Assembly (NCBI GenBank): GCA_963662515.1
Contig: OY759675.1
Location: forward strand, 682,001 to 746,000
Direction: 5' to 3'
Origin: JAFGDI01 sp963662515
GTDB taxonomy: Bacteria > Planctomycetota > Phycisphaerae > Sedimentisphaerales > SM23-30
DNA length: 64,000 nucleotides
Shown: positions 43,226 to 52,031 of the stretch, in pieces
Layout of the letters: each line of letters begins with the position of its first letter
Numbering within the stretch: the first letter of the stretch is position 1
Translations under genes and position numbers: made by a program
Notes under the pieces: generated by a model
The model's input: the letters and a program-made list of their open reading frames with translations, nothing else
Database searches by the model: none
What the model was told of the DNA's origin: nothing

Positions 43226-45958
43226 ATGTCACGCAAATTGTTTATAATTGATGGTCATGCCCATATTTATGCGGCTTATTTTGCGCCGTTGGGTAGTAAT
43301 CTCCGCTCGCCTGCCGGTGAGCCGACCAAGGCGGTTTATATCTTCACTACCATTTTACTCAAGTTATTGCGTGAGCATAAGCCCGATATGGTAGTGGTGG
43401 CTATGGATTCACCGGGTAAGTCATTTCGGCATGATCTCTATAGCGATTATAAAGCTACCAGGCCGCCAATGCCAGAGGATCTGCCTGGTCAGATCAAACG
43501 GATAGATGAGATAATTGCTGCTTTAAATATACCCGTATTGCGTGTGCCGGGCTTCGAAGCTGATGATATAATTGGAACTCTGGCCCGGCAGGGGCAGCAG
43601 TCAGGCTGTGAAGTTGTGATTTGCTCCAAAGATAAAGACCTCGAGCAGCTTATCGCTGACAGCGTAATAATGTGTGATCTGCAAAAGGGAACTTTTACTG
43701 ATCTGAAGGTATTGCAGGAGAACAAGGGTATAACCCCTCAGCAGGTAATTGATCTGCTGGCCCTTATGGGCGATACATCTGATAATGTGCCCGGCGTGCC
43801 CAAGGTTGGGCCTAAAACCGCGGTGAAGTGGATACAGGAATATGGCTCTCTCGATAATCTGCTGGCTCATAAGGACCAGATCGGCGGCAAGGTTGGAGAA
43901 AATCTGCGGGCCAGTAGCGAGATACTGGCTTTGTCCAGGCAACTGGTCACTATTGACTGCAATGTGCCGCTGGCCTTTGATCTGGAGCGGGCGTCTCTGC
44001 GACCGGCGGATGATAACAAACTTGCAGAGATATTTTCTGAGCTGGGCTTTAATAAGCTGTTGGCCCAGTTACCCCAGGGGGCCATTGATGCTGCTGGCCC
44101 TGGGCCGATCCTGAGCCAGGCTGACCAGAGCGGTTTTTATCAGCCGGTAAAGATCGACAAGCCAGATTATGTGCTTATTGATGATAAGGCTAAGTTCCAG
44201 AGCTTTCTGTCTGAGCTGAAAAAGCAGAAGATTTTTGCTCTTGATACTGAAACGACCGGCATAAATCCTGTGGCCTGTGAACTAGTTGGCCTTAGTTTCG
44301 CCTGGCAGGAAGGGCAGGGGTATTATTTGCCGGTGAAAGGCCCGCTGATGTTCTGCACTCTTGACTGGCAGGAGATCAAGCCGCAACTCGGTCCGATACT
44401 CGAAGATGCTTCGATCGCCAAGGTTGGTCAGAATATCAAATATGATATGGTCGTATTAAGGCGGGCTGGTGTGCAGGTAAAGGGCGTAGTGTTTGATACT
44501 ATGCTGGCCAGTTATGTACTCTATAATAATCGGGCCCATCATGATATGGATAGTATGGCCTTGGACTATCTGGGACACAAGACTATAAAGATAAGTGAAC
44601 TTATCGGTAAAGGAAAAAATCAGCTTACTTTTGATATGGTTGATCTGGAGGCTGCCGCCGAATACGCCGCCGAAGATGCTGACATTACCTGGCAGTTGTA
44701 TAAATATCTCGACAGCCGACTGATCGATAAAGGATTGCGAGAGCTTTTCCTTGCCGTGGAGATGCCGCTGGTAGAGGTGCTGGCTACAATGGAGTATAAT
44801 GGTGCGGCTCTTGATGTGAGCTGGCTTAAGCATCTGGCCAATGAAATGGCCCAGCGGTCCGATGAGCTTTCGCAGGAGATACACAAACTTGCCGGGTGTT
44901 CATTCAATATAGATTCCCCCAAGCAGTTAGCCGATATATTATTTGCCAGGCTGGGTCTGCCTGGTCAGAAGAAAACCACAACGGGCTATTCCACTGATCA
45001 GGATGTGCTTGAAAAACTCGCCGATAAGCATCCAATAGTAAATCTTATTATGGAATATCGCCATTTGGGTAAGCTGCGAAGTACCTATGCCGAAAAACTG
45101 CCCACTATGATATGCTCTTCAACTCATCGGGTTCATTGCAGTTTTAATCAGACAGGTACAGCAACCGGTCGCTTGAGCAGCTCTGATCCCAATTTGCAGA
45201 ATATCCCGATCCGCAGTGAACTGGGCCGGCAGATAAGAAAGGCTTTTGTGCCGCAGGGACAGGGCATGGTACTGTTGGCAGCGGATTATTCGCAGGTAGA
45301 ATTACGCATGCTTGCCCATCTTAGTGGTGATCCGGGCTTGAAGCAGGCTTTTGCCAGTGGTCAGGATATTCACCGCTTTGTGGCCAGTCAGGTTTTTGGC
45401 GTTGCTCCAGAACAGGTTACTTCAGACCAGCGGGCAAAGGCTAAGGCAGTTAACTTTGGCATTGTCTATGGCCAGAGTGCTTATGGCCTGAGTCAGGGGC
45501 TCAACATTCCAGTGGGCGAGGCAGCGAGATTCATTGATGATTATTTCTGTCGTTACCCCCAGATACAGGCGTATATGGATTCTGTCCGTCAGCAGGCGGC
45601 AGATGAAGGGTTTGTCTCAACTATTCTGGGCCGACGCCGGGCGATTATGAATATGACTGGTGCTGGCGTGAATTTGCAAAAAGCAGCAGAGCGAATGGCG
45701 GTCAATACCGTTGTTCAGGGTTCTGCAGCAGACCTCATGAAACTGGCTATGATCGAAATTGCCAGAGTTATCAGGGAAGATAAGCTCGATATGATCATGA
45801 TCTTGCAGGTACATGATGAGCTGGTCTTTGAATTGCCCGGCGAAAAGGCACAACAATATGCCCAACTGATAAAAGAAAAAATGGAAAAAGCTATGCCCCT
45901 GTCAGTTCCACTGATCGCTGATGTGAACATCGGTCAAAACTGGCTAGAATGCAAGTAG
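43226..45958 (+). CDS. polA: DNA polymerase I
   Basis: A 910-residue PolA, normal length. The 5'-3' exonuclease covers about 1-290 (VVVAMDSPGKSFRHDLYSDYK, EADDIIGTLA, LMGDTSDNVPGVPKVGPKTA). The 3'-5' exonuclease covers about 310-500 and looks active: DTETTGINP (Exo I), GQNIKYDM (Exo II) and YAAEDADIT (Exo III). The polymerase has LLAADYSQVELRMLAHLSGD (motif A), RAKAKAVNFGIVYGQSAYGL (O helix) and LQVHDELVFELP (motif C). TAAGGTA precedes the ATG. It fills gaps in repair and removes RNA primers. Confidence 0.96.
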   Translation: MSRKLFIIDGHAHIYAAYFAPLGSNLRSPAGEPTKAVYIFTTILLKLLREHKPDMVVVAMDSPGKSFRHDLYSDYKATRPPMPEDLPGQIKRIDEIIAALNIPVLRVPGFEADDIIGTLARQGQQSGCEVVICSKDKDLEQLIADSVIMCDLQKGTFTDLKVLQENKGITPQQVIDLLALMGDTSDNVPGVPKVGPKTAVKWIQEYGSLDNLLAHKDQIGGKVGENLRASSEILALSRQLVTIDCNVPLAFDLERASLRPADDNKLAEIFSELGFNKLLAQLPQGAIDAAGPGPILSQADQSGFYQPVKIDKPDYVLIDDKAKFQSFLSELKKQKIFALDTETTGINPVACELVGLSFAWQEGQGYYLPVKGPLMFCTLDWQEIKPQLGPILEDASIAKVGQNIKYDMVVLRRAGVQVKGVVFDTMLASYVLYNNRAHHDMDSMALDYLGHKTIKISELIGKGKNQLTFDMVDLEAAAEYAAEDADITWQLYKYLDSRLIDKGLRELFLAVEMPLVEVLATMEYNGAALDVSWLKHLANEMAQRSDELSQEIHKLAGCSFNIDSPKQLADILFARLGLPGQKKTTTGYSTDQDVLEKLADKHPIVNLIMEYRHLGKLRSTYAEKLPTMICSSTHRVHCSFNQTGTATGRLSSSDPNLQNIPIRSELGRQIRKAFVPQGQGMVLLAADYSQVELRMLAHLSGDPGLKQAFASGQDIHRFVASQVFGVAPEQVTSDQRAKAKAVNFGIVYGQSAYGLSQGLNIPVGEAARFIDDYFCRYPQIQAYMDSVRQQAADEGFVSTILGRRRAIMNMTGAGVNLQKAAERMAVNTVVQGSAADLMKLAMIEIARVIREDKLDMIMILQVHDELVFELPGEKAQQYAQLIKEKMEKAMPLSVPLIADVNIGQNWLECK

Positions 45959-46117
45959 CGAGATGCCGGCAATTGGGTAGGTTAAGATGGAATTAAGCGG
46001 CCTCAATCCCAGATAATACCCTGCGATTCCCATCGGGAATCGCCGCATTCCAATAGTCCAAAATCCACCATCCCCGCCGCTGTCATCAGCGGTGGACCCG
46101 CCCGCCCGGCGTAAGGG
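45959..46117. other. Hairpin-rich gap between polA and acetolactate decarboxylase genes
   Basis: Contains a perfect 9-bp hairpin GCGATTCCC-ATC-GGGAATCGC near 46022-46042, a second hairpin CCGCCGCTG/CAGCGGTGG near 46074-46095, and from 46098 the GC-rich CCCGGCGTAAGGG arm also seen at 30120. The two genes converge here, so some hairpins may act as terminators. Confidence 0.45.
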
Positions 46118-46906
46118 CTATGATTCGACTTTGTCAAGCTGGTCGGAGCGGTCAAGGTTCAGGTTGGTATTATTGAAGTCTTCTGAGTTGGCCGGCAGTT
46201 CCAGTTGGTAGTTGGCTATGGTTAATGCCTTACAGTTACCGGTTTGCAGGGTGAAATCGAGGATATGACCGCCGCGGTTATGGCCTGAGCTGATAAAGTG
46301 CAGGTGATAGCCGGGTACATTTATGCCCTTAACATAATCCGGGCATCTGAAGCCGACAATCGTACCGCTAATGTTATTCATCTCAAATTCCGGCTGATTG
46401 GCTGTCACTTCAGCCAGTGGCGGGTAGGGTTTCTTCTGGCCTGGCACGCTGCGGGTATGCATATAGCTGAAGGAGCCATCGATCCGGATCGCCTGGAACA
46501 GGTTGGGGTTGGTCAGGTTCGTATCGAGTATTTGTTTGAGCTGGTCAAAGTTTATGTTATCCGGCAGGGCGATTTCCAGTTTTGGGTCGAAATTGCAAAC
46601 TGTTGCAAATGGGGTGTTGATATTAGTTGCTGGAGTATATACCTGACCATCTGCTTTTATCTGGTATATTATACCATCAAGCAATATCATTTCGCCATCG
46701 AGCTTGTCAAATGTGCCGATCCCAAAATTCCCATGGTCGGTAAGGTCATTACACGACAGCTCGCCATCATATACTCCGGCCAGCAGAGCATCGATAGTGG
46801 AATATTGGTATATACCGCTGTAGTTGAAGATTTGGCTTTTGCTCTGAGACTTACACCCGGCAATAGAGACGACAAACAGCAGTGTGAGTATATAATATTT
46901 TTTCAT
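46118..46906 (-). CDS. budA: Acetolactate decarboxylase, lipoprotein form
   Basis: A 262-residue alpha-acetolactate decarboxylase that makes acetoin from acetolactate. Family motifs are GVYDGELSCNDLTDHGNFGIGTFD, FSYMHTRSVPGQKKPYPPL and HLHFISSGHNRGGHILDF, whose His residues bind zinc. The N-terminus is a lipoprotein signal (YILTLLFVVSIAGC, Cys 18), so the enzyme is probably anchored in the envelope. It precedes no other butanediol gene here. The stop lies next to a GC-rich repeat arm. Confidence 0.88.
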   Translation of the reverse strand: MKKYYILTLLFVVSIAGCKSQSKSQIFNYSGIYQYSTIDALLAGVYDGELSCNDLTDHGNFGIGTFDKLDGEMILLDGIIYQIKADGQVYTPATNINTPFATVCNFDPKLEIALPDNINFDQLKQILDTNLTNPNLFQAIRIDGSFSYMHTRSVPGQKKPYPPLAEVTANQPEFEMNNISGTIVGFRCPDYVKGINVPGYHLHFISSGHNRGGHILDFTLQTGNCKALTIANYQLELPANSEDFNNTNLNLDRSDQLDKVES

Positions 46907-46935
46907 GATAATAATTCTTTTGATGTTTATTCTGC

Positions 46936-47373
46936 TTATTCGCCAATATCTTCATTCCACAATTCTGGTTTGGCACTGATGAAATTTTCCATCAGCTCAA
47001 TACACCTTGGGTTATCTGCGATCGTAAGTGTAACGCCCCGGCTGCGGAGAAGATCTTCCGGCCCCTGAAAGGTGCGGTTCTCGCCGATGACAACATTGGG
47101 TATGCCATAGAGTAATATCGCACCACTGCACATGTCACAGGGCGAAAGGGTAGAGTACAGAGTTGCCCGACGGTAGTCATTAGCTGTTAATCGCCCGGCA
47201 TTCTCAAGGCAATCCATTTCTGCGTGTAAAATGGCACTGCCATTTTGTACCCGGCGATTATGCCCACGCCCGACTATGTTATCGTCTATGACTAATACCG
47301 AACCTATTGGTATGCCGCCTTCGCTAAGCCCCTGTTCGGCCTCTTTTATTGCTGCCAGTAGAAATTTATCCAT
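46936..47373 (-). CDS. Cytosine deaminase, Fcy1 type
   Basis: A 145-residue deaminase of the CDD/CDA fold. The zinc site is HAEMDCLENAGRL and SPCDMCSGAI. The chain closely follows the yeast cytosine deaminase Fcy1, including GRGHNRRVQNGSAILHAE, YGIPNVVIGENRTFQ and the C-terminal WNEDIGE. The likely reaction is cytosine to uracil, though guanine or other base deaminases are close. ATG 47373 has AGGTG upstream. It lies 30 bp upstream of the acetolactate decarboxylase gene and may share its transcript. Confidence 0.88.
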   Translation of the reverse strand: MDKFLLAAIKEAEQGLSEGGIPIGSVLVIDDNIVGRGHNRRVQNGSAILHAEMDCLENAGRLTANDYRRATLYSTLSPCDMCSGAILLYGIPNVVIGENRTFQGPEDLLRSRGVTLTIADNPRCIELMENFISAKPELWNEDIGE

Positions 47374-47748
47374 ATTTAACACCTGTATCTTTATCTGGTA
47401 AGGCGATATCAGCCATTACGACTGCCGCTGCTTATTGTTGTTTTATACTGTATTATTCGGCAATAATAGCTGGTGAATTTCGATTATTCCCAAAATATTA
47501 GTATGCTGGCAATAAAAACAGGGATAAACTGAATGCAGGTATGATTATAGGGCTGTAATGTTATCGGATTTTTTGCCACAGGCAGATAATGTTTTTTATC
47601 AGAGAATAAAAAAACAGGCCGAAGTATTATGTTCGGCCTGTCAGGGCTTGCAGGTGATCGGATATATGAATATGTCAATTTGTGTTTTAGCTTTTAAGGA
47701 GGATGATTAAGCCTGCAAGTTGTGTTAATAGGTTATGGTGATCTGGTA
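47374..47748. other. Intergenic region, 375 bp
   Basis: No gene is supported. It holds the terminator of the pseudopilin gene (47607-47641) and, nearer the deaminase, AT-rich sequence that probably carries its promoter. Confidence 0.5.
47607..47641 (-). terminator. Terminator of the pseudopilin gene
   Basis: ACAGGCCGAA and TTCGGCCTGT form a 10-bp perfect stem. On the minus strand it is followed by seven T residues, about 110 bp after the stop at 47749. Confidence 0.8.
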
Positions 47749-48609
47749 TCAGTATATCTTCATTGTTGTCTTTATACTGAATTTCTTATTCCATTTGAAG
47801 CTCCATAGTTCTTCAAGCATTACCTTGTCAACATGACCATCGACAAAACCCATGTTAATGGCTTTGCCATGCCGATCGACGCAAATTCTCTTAAAGGAAT
47901 CGGCAGGAGAACTGTCAGTAGTGTATTGCTTTGTCTGGTCGGTAACACCTGCGATCACAGGGCGAACTCCAACATCTTCTGGCCAGGCATCCATTCTGAA
48001 ACTATCAAATACCAGAGGTACATCGCCTTTGGCCTGTGAGTAAGGAGTATAGTATTTTGTGCGGTCAATTGCTGAGCCGCTCCAGTATTGGTATATACTG
48101 CGGCCGCTATAAGGAGCGTAAGACCGTGCCGGGTCTTCCAGCAGCCAGCAATTAATACCATAACTGCCAACTACTTCGCCTGTGGTTGGAGTAGTCGTAT
48201 TGGGCAGGAATTCGTTAGTGGCCATTGCCCAGGTTTCATTCCAGGCTGGTTCGCTAATGGTCTCATTGCCCTCCAGATGTACCACTTTGGTCATCGGGCA
48301 GATACCCAGCTCAGCTACGCCGCCATCACCAGAAGCATTGGGATTGTTGCTGTAAGTCTTTTCGCCCAGTATTTTAGCGATCTTACGGAACCAGAACTTT
48401 TCGCCATAGTCAAAGGTGAACAGCCTATCATTATTAGAGGCGGCAAAAATGGCGATGGCCTTGGCTATCTGTCCCTGATTATTCCGGCAGACAATATCTT
48501 TTGCCTGGGCTCGGGCTTTATTTAACGCCGGCATGAGAATAGAAACCAGCAGGGCAATAATGGTGATGACCACCAGCAATTCGATCAGGGTAAAACCTTG
48601 CTTTTTCAT
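47749..48609 (-). CDS. Type II secretion pseudopilin-like protein (H-X9-DG type)
   Basis: A 286-residue protein with a prepilin N-terminus (MKKQGFTLIELLVVITIIAL), cleaved after Gly and methylated at Phe, and a hydrophobic helix. The C-terminal half has the HGKAINMGFVDGHV motif (His, nine residues, Asp-Gly) typical of a large planctomycete and lentisphaera family. A central part has TMATN-like exposed loops. The function is unknown; these occur in many copies per genome and may form surface fibres. GGAG precedes the ATG. Confidence 0.85.
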   Translation of the reverse strand: MKKQGFTLIELLVVITIIALLVSILMPALNKARAQAKDIVCRNNQGQIAKAIAIFAASNNDRLFTFDYGEKFWFRKIAKILGEKTYSNNPNASGDGGVAELGICPMTKVVHLEGNETISEPAWNETWAMATNEFLPNTTTPTTGEVVGSYGINCWLLEDPARSYAPYSGRSIYQYWSGSAIDRTKYYTPYSQAKGDVPLVFDSFRMDAWPEDVGVRPVIAGVTDQTKQYTTDSSPADSFKRICVDRHGKAINMGFVDGHVDKVMLEELWSFKWNKKFSIKTTMKIY

Positions 48610-48770
48610 TTTTTGTACTCCAGTAGATCATAAGGAAAATGTATATTTGTGTTTCCGCGTTTCATTTACTATATGACTGCCAGATGTGTTATTAGTATTA
48701 ATAGCTCATAAATTAATTTCAAATACGAACTGATTTGCATAAAAAAGGTGCGGGTTATGATCATAAAAAA

Positions 48771-48808
48771 AAATCCCGTCATGAACTGGATAATTCATGA
48801 CGGGATTT
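48771..48808 (-). terminator. Terminator of the cyclophilin gene
   Basis: AAATCCCGTCATGAA and TTCATGACGGGATTT form a 15-bp perfect stem with an 8-nt loop. On the minus strand it ends in a run of T residues, 25 bp past the stop. Confidence 0.85.
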
Positions 48809-48832
48809 GGTTATTTATTGTCTTGAGTTGTT

Positions 48833-49975
48833 TTATGGCTTGGCGGTTTCTTCTATTGTTGCCTTAACTATCATTACAGGCTCTTTGGTCTGACCTGTTT
48901 GAGAGCCAGCATTTTCCAGAGCCTTTACAACTTCCTTTCCTTCAACTACTTCGCCAAAGACAGTGTGTTTGCCATCGAGATGGGGGGTGGGTACAAAGGT
49001 TATAAAGAACTGACTGCCATCAGTGCCTGGTCCTGCATTAGCCATGCTCAGGAGATAGGGTTTGTCATGTTTGACAGTATCCTTGCACTCACTGTCATAT
49101 TCGTAGCCTGGGCCGCCAGTTCCGTCACCTAATGGGCAACCGCCCTGAGCCATAAATCCGGGAATTATCCGATGGAATGACAGGCTGTCGTAGAATTTTT
49201 TGTTTGTCAGGAAGATTGTGCTGGTTACATGCATCGGAGCAACTTCCGGCCATAGTTTGATCTTAATTGTGCCTTTATTGGTTTCAAGTACCCAGAAGTA
49301 ATCCTTTGTCGCATCGAATGTCATCAGTTCGGGCTTTTCCAGCTTGGTCTTCCAGCCGGCAGCATCGAGTTTGTCTTGTCTTTCCTTTTCCATCTGGGCC
49401 ATTATTACTTCGCGGAAGGCCATCATTATTGACTGATGGTCAGCTTCGGGAATAGCCAGTTCCTTACCTGATATGGTGTCATTTATTGCATCGATGAGCT
49501 TAGCCTTAGCCACCTTAAAAGGCTGGGAGAGCATCTGGCTGGCGAATATATTTCCAATTACATAACTGGCCTTCTGGTCATCAGAGCTGAACCCGGCATA
49601 GTCCTTGAGCGGGGCTGCTTCCGGATCGGCAGGCATGCCCTGAGCAGCAGCTGCGAATTTTTCCATTATTGCCTGATGATCCTCTTCTGGGATGGCCAGT
49701 TCTTTGCTATCAAAGCTGTCAGTAATACCCATAATGAGCATGCTTATATCAGCCTTTTCAAATTGGGTCTTAACCTGCATAGCAAAGTTATTGCCGATAA
49801 TATAGCTTACCTGTTCAATCTGGTTGGCAAACCCGGCATATTCCTTGGCTTTCTCAACTATCTTGGTCGCTTCATCGGCGAGATTTATTTTAATGTCATC
49901 TGCTGCCGCGACTACGCCGCTTACGCACAGAACCACTGACGCTCCGAGCGTCATGAATTTTGATACAAATGTCAT
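48833..49975 (-). CDS. Exported FKBP_N-cyclophilin fusion peptidyl-prolyl isomerase
   Basis: A 380-residue exported isomerase. A signal peptide covers about 1-24 (FMTLGASVVLCVSGVVAAAD). Two similar FKBP N-terminal-type dimerisation units follow (about 50-110: QIEQVSYIIGNNFAMQVKTQF; about 125-185: DDQKASYVIGNIFASQMLSQP), both ending in KELAIPE. A cyclophilin domain closes the protein (about 220-378), with FHRIIPGFMAQGG, GSQFFITFVPTPHLDGKHTVFGEV and the active-site Arg in FHRI. AGGAG precedes the ATG. It is probably a periplasmic folding factor. Confidence 0.85.
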   Translation of the reverse strand: MTFVSKFMTLGASVVLCVSGVVAAADDIKINLADEATKIVEKAKEYAGFANQIEQVSYIIGNNFAMQVKTQFEKADISMLIMGITDSFDSKELAIPEEDHQAIMEKFAAAAQGMPADPEAAPLKDYAGFSSDDQKASYVIGNIFASQMLSQPFKVAKAKLIDAINDTISGKELAIPEADHQSIMMAFREVIMAQMEKERQDKLDAAGWKTKLEKPELMTFDATKDYFWVLETNKGTIKIKLWPEVAPMHVTSTIFLTNKKFYDSLSFHRIIPGFMAQGGCPLGDGTGGPGYEYDSECKDTVKHDKPYLLSMANAGPGTDGSQFFITFVPTPHLDGKHTVFGEVVEGKEVVKALENAGSQTGQTKEPVMIVKATIEETAKP

Positions 49976-50410
49976 ATTTACTCCTGAGAGACTAAAAAAT
50001 TATTGCTGCTAAGGTCTAATATGGGAACTTTCCAATATTTAAGCAGTTATATGTTAATACTGACTATTATAGGATATTGTTCGTCTGTTTCCAGAGAGAT
50101 ATTAAAAAGAGTGTGTAATTACCAGTTTGGCATTAAGTAAACTTGAAATTATTCCGGCAAAGAAATGATATTTATAACTTATTTTGCTGTATTAGTCTGG
50201 AAGTAAAGTACTTATGTGGTATATCACTATGTTTTGTTTGCTTTTGAGGGTTATAGTCAAATCTCTACTTGCAGGAACGAATTTTTATTTGTTATTTGTT
50301 TTGGCAAGCGGTATAATTAGCCCGATTTGTAAAACAATGACACTTTAATAGTACCGTTGCTAGAGATTATTATCGGTTTAAATGCCGGTAAGGAAGGAAT
50401 TAGTGAGAAA
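49976..50410. other. Divergent intergenic region before pgk, 435 bp
   Basis: No gene is supported. It separates the cyclophilin gene (minus) from pgk (plus), and carries the pgk promoter candidate at 50289-50317. The remainder is AT-rich without a recognised feature. Confidence 0.5.
50289..50317 (+). promoter_or_regulatory. Promoter candidate for pgk
   Basis: TTGTTA, a 17-bp spacer and TATAAT lie 94 bp before the pgk start codon at 50411. Confidence 0.6.
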
Positions 50411-51613
50411 ATGGCAAAGAAAACCATAGCTGACATTAGTGTAAAAGGCAAAAGAGTTTTCATGCGTGTCGATTTCAATGTTCCATTGAACGACAAGCGT
50501 GAAGTGACCAATGATCGCCGGATACAGCAGGCTCTGCCCAGTATTCAGACCGCTCTTAAGGGTGGGGCTAAACTCATACTGGCATCGCATCTGGGCCGTC
50601 CAAGCGGTGAAGGCTTCGAAGAAAAGTATTCAATGGCACCAGCTGCCAAGCGTCTGGGCGAACTGCTGGGCAAGCCGGTTAAGCTGGCTCCGGATTGCAT
50701 CGGTGCTGAAGTTGAGAAAATGGTATCTGAGCTGAATGAAGGCGATGTTCTGGTTCTGGAAAACCTGCGTTTCCACAAAGGCGAGTCCAAGAATAAGCCA
50801 GAATTTGCCAAGGCTCTGGCTGCTCTGGCAGACATATATGTAAATGATGCCTTTGGTACTGCCCATCGCGAACATGCCAGTATGTTTGGTGTGCCCAGCG
50901 AACTGGGTCCAGGTAAGCGAGTTGCTGGCTTCCTGATCGAGAAAGAACTCAAGTATCTGGGCGAAGCACTCAGTCAGCCAGCTCGTCCGTTCGTTGCGGT
51001 TCTGGGTGGTGCTAAGGTCAGTGATAAAATAACTGTGATCGAAAACCTGATCAATAAGGTTGACCGTATTCTTATCGGTGGCGGTATGGCCTATACCTTC
51101 TTCAAGGCCCAGGGCTTGTCTATCGGTAAGAGTATCTGTGAAAATGACAAGCTGGAACTGGCTCTTGGTTTGCTCCAGAAGGCTCAGGCCAAGGGTTGCG
51201 AACTGGTACTGCCAGTTGATAATATAATTGCAATGGAGTTTAAGGCTCACGCTGATAATAAGGTGTCTTCAGGCAATATCCCTGATGAATGGGAAGGTCT
51301 GGACATAGGTCCTAAGACTCGCGAACTGTTTGCCCAGAAGTTGGCCGATGCCAAGACAGTAGTCTGGAATGGCCCGATGGGAGTATTTGAGATGGAGCCG
51401 TTTGATGCCGGTACTCGCTCAGTTGCTCAGGCTATTGCTGATGCAACCAAGAAGGGTGCAATAAGCATTATCGGTGGTGGTGACAGTGCCGCAGCGGTTG
51501 AAGATATGGGTCTTGACGATCAGATGAGTCATATTTCTACTGGTGGTGGTGCTTCTCTGGAATTTTTGGAAGGCAGAGAGTTCACCTGTCTTAATATTCT
51601 TGATGATAAATAA
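50411..51613 (+). CDS. pgk: Phosphoglycerate kinase
   Basis: A 400-residue glycolytic enzyme that makes ATP from 1,3-bisphosphoglycerate. Family motifs are RVDFNVPLN, VLGGAKVSDKI, ILIGGGMAYTFFKAQG, VVWNGPMGVFE, IGGGDSAAAVEDMG and HISTGGGASLEFLEG. The open frame extends to 50357, but ATG 50411 (MAKKTIADISVKGKRVF) is where the family starts and has GTGAG upstream. It stands alone, without gap next to it. Confidence 0.96.
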   Translation: MAKKTIADISVKGKRVFMRVDFNVPLNDKREVTNDRRIQQALPSIQTALKGGAKLILASHLGRPSGEGFEEKYSMAPAAKRLGELLGKPVKLAPDCIGAEVEKMVSELNEGDVLVLENLRFHKGESKNKPEFAKALAALADIYVNDAFGTAHREHASMFGVPSELGPGKRVAGFLIEKELKYLGEALSQPARPFVAVLGGAKVSDKITVIENLINKVDRILIGGGMAYTFFKAQGLSIGKSICENDKLELALGLLQKAQAKGCELVLPVDNIIAMEFKAHADNKVSSGNIPDEWEGLDIGPKTRELFAQKLADAKTVVWNGPMGVFEMEPFDAGTRSVAQAIADATKKGAISIIGGGDSAAAVEDMGLDDQMSHISTGGGASLEFLEGREFTCLNILDDK

Positions 51614-51671
51614 TCTGTATATTTAAGACTTATATTGTAAGTTCTTATAATGCGGAACAGGAAAATCAGAT

Positions 51672-51699
51672 CAGGCTGTAGCCGTTGAGTTACAGCCTG
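51672..51699 (+). terminator. Terminator after pgk
   Basis: CAGGCTGTA and TACAGCCTG form a 9-bp perfect stem with a 10-nt loop, followed by TTTCTATTT. Confidence 0.7.
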
Positions 51700-51726
51700 T
51701 TTCTATTTAATGTGCAGGAGAAAATC

Positions 51727-52008
51727 ATGTTCAAAGTTAACGAATATTTCGATGGTAAAGTAAAGTCTCTTGGCTTTAAGTCTGCTGAAGGACCGGCGAC
51801 GATTGGTGTAATGGCTGAGGGCGAGTATGAGTTTGGTACTTCAACTGTTGAATTTATGACTATTACCAGCGGTCAGTTGTTTGTGATACTGCCTGGCGAT
51901 AATGACTGGCGGGTTTATGGTAAGGGTGAAACCTTCAAGGTTGATGCCAATGTTAAGTTCAAGGTCAAGGCACTGGCTGATGTAAGCTATTTGTGTTTGT
52001 ATAAATAA
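51727..52008 (+). CDS. ppnP: Pyrimidine/purine nucleoside phosphorylase PpnP
   Basis: A 93-residue cupin of the PpnP (DUF1255, YaiE) family that splits nucleosides with phosphate into bases and ribose-1-phosphate. Typical residues are VKSLGFKSAEGPATIGVMAEGEYEFGT-like start, LPGDNDWRVYGKGETFKVDA and ADVSYLCLYK. AGGAG lies upstream of ATG 51727. It is followed by murG after 23 bp. Confidence 0.92.
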   Translation: MFKVNEYFDGKVKSLGFKSAEGPATIGVMAEGEYEFGTSTVEFMTITSGQLFVILPGDNDWRVYGKGETFKVDANVKFKVKALADVSYLCLYK

Positions 52009-52031
52009 CAGTTGAAAGAGTTGACTGAGAT

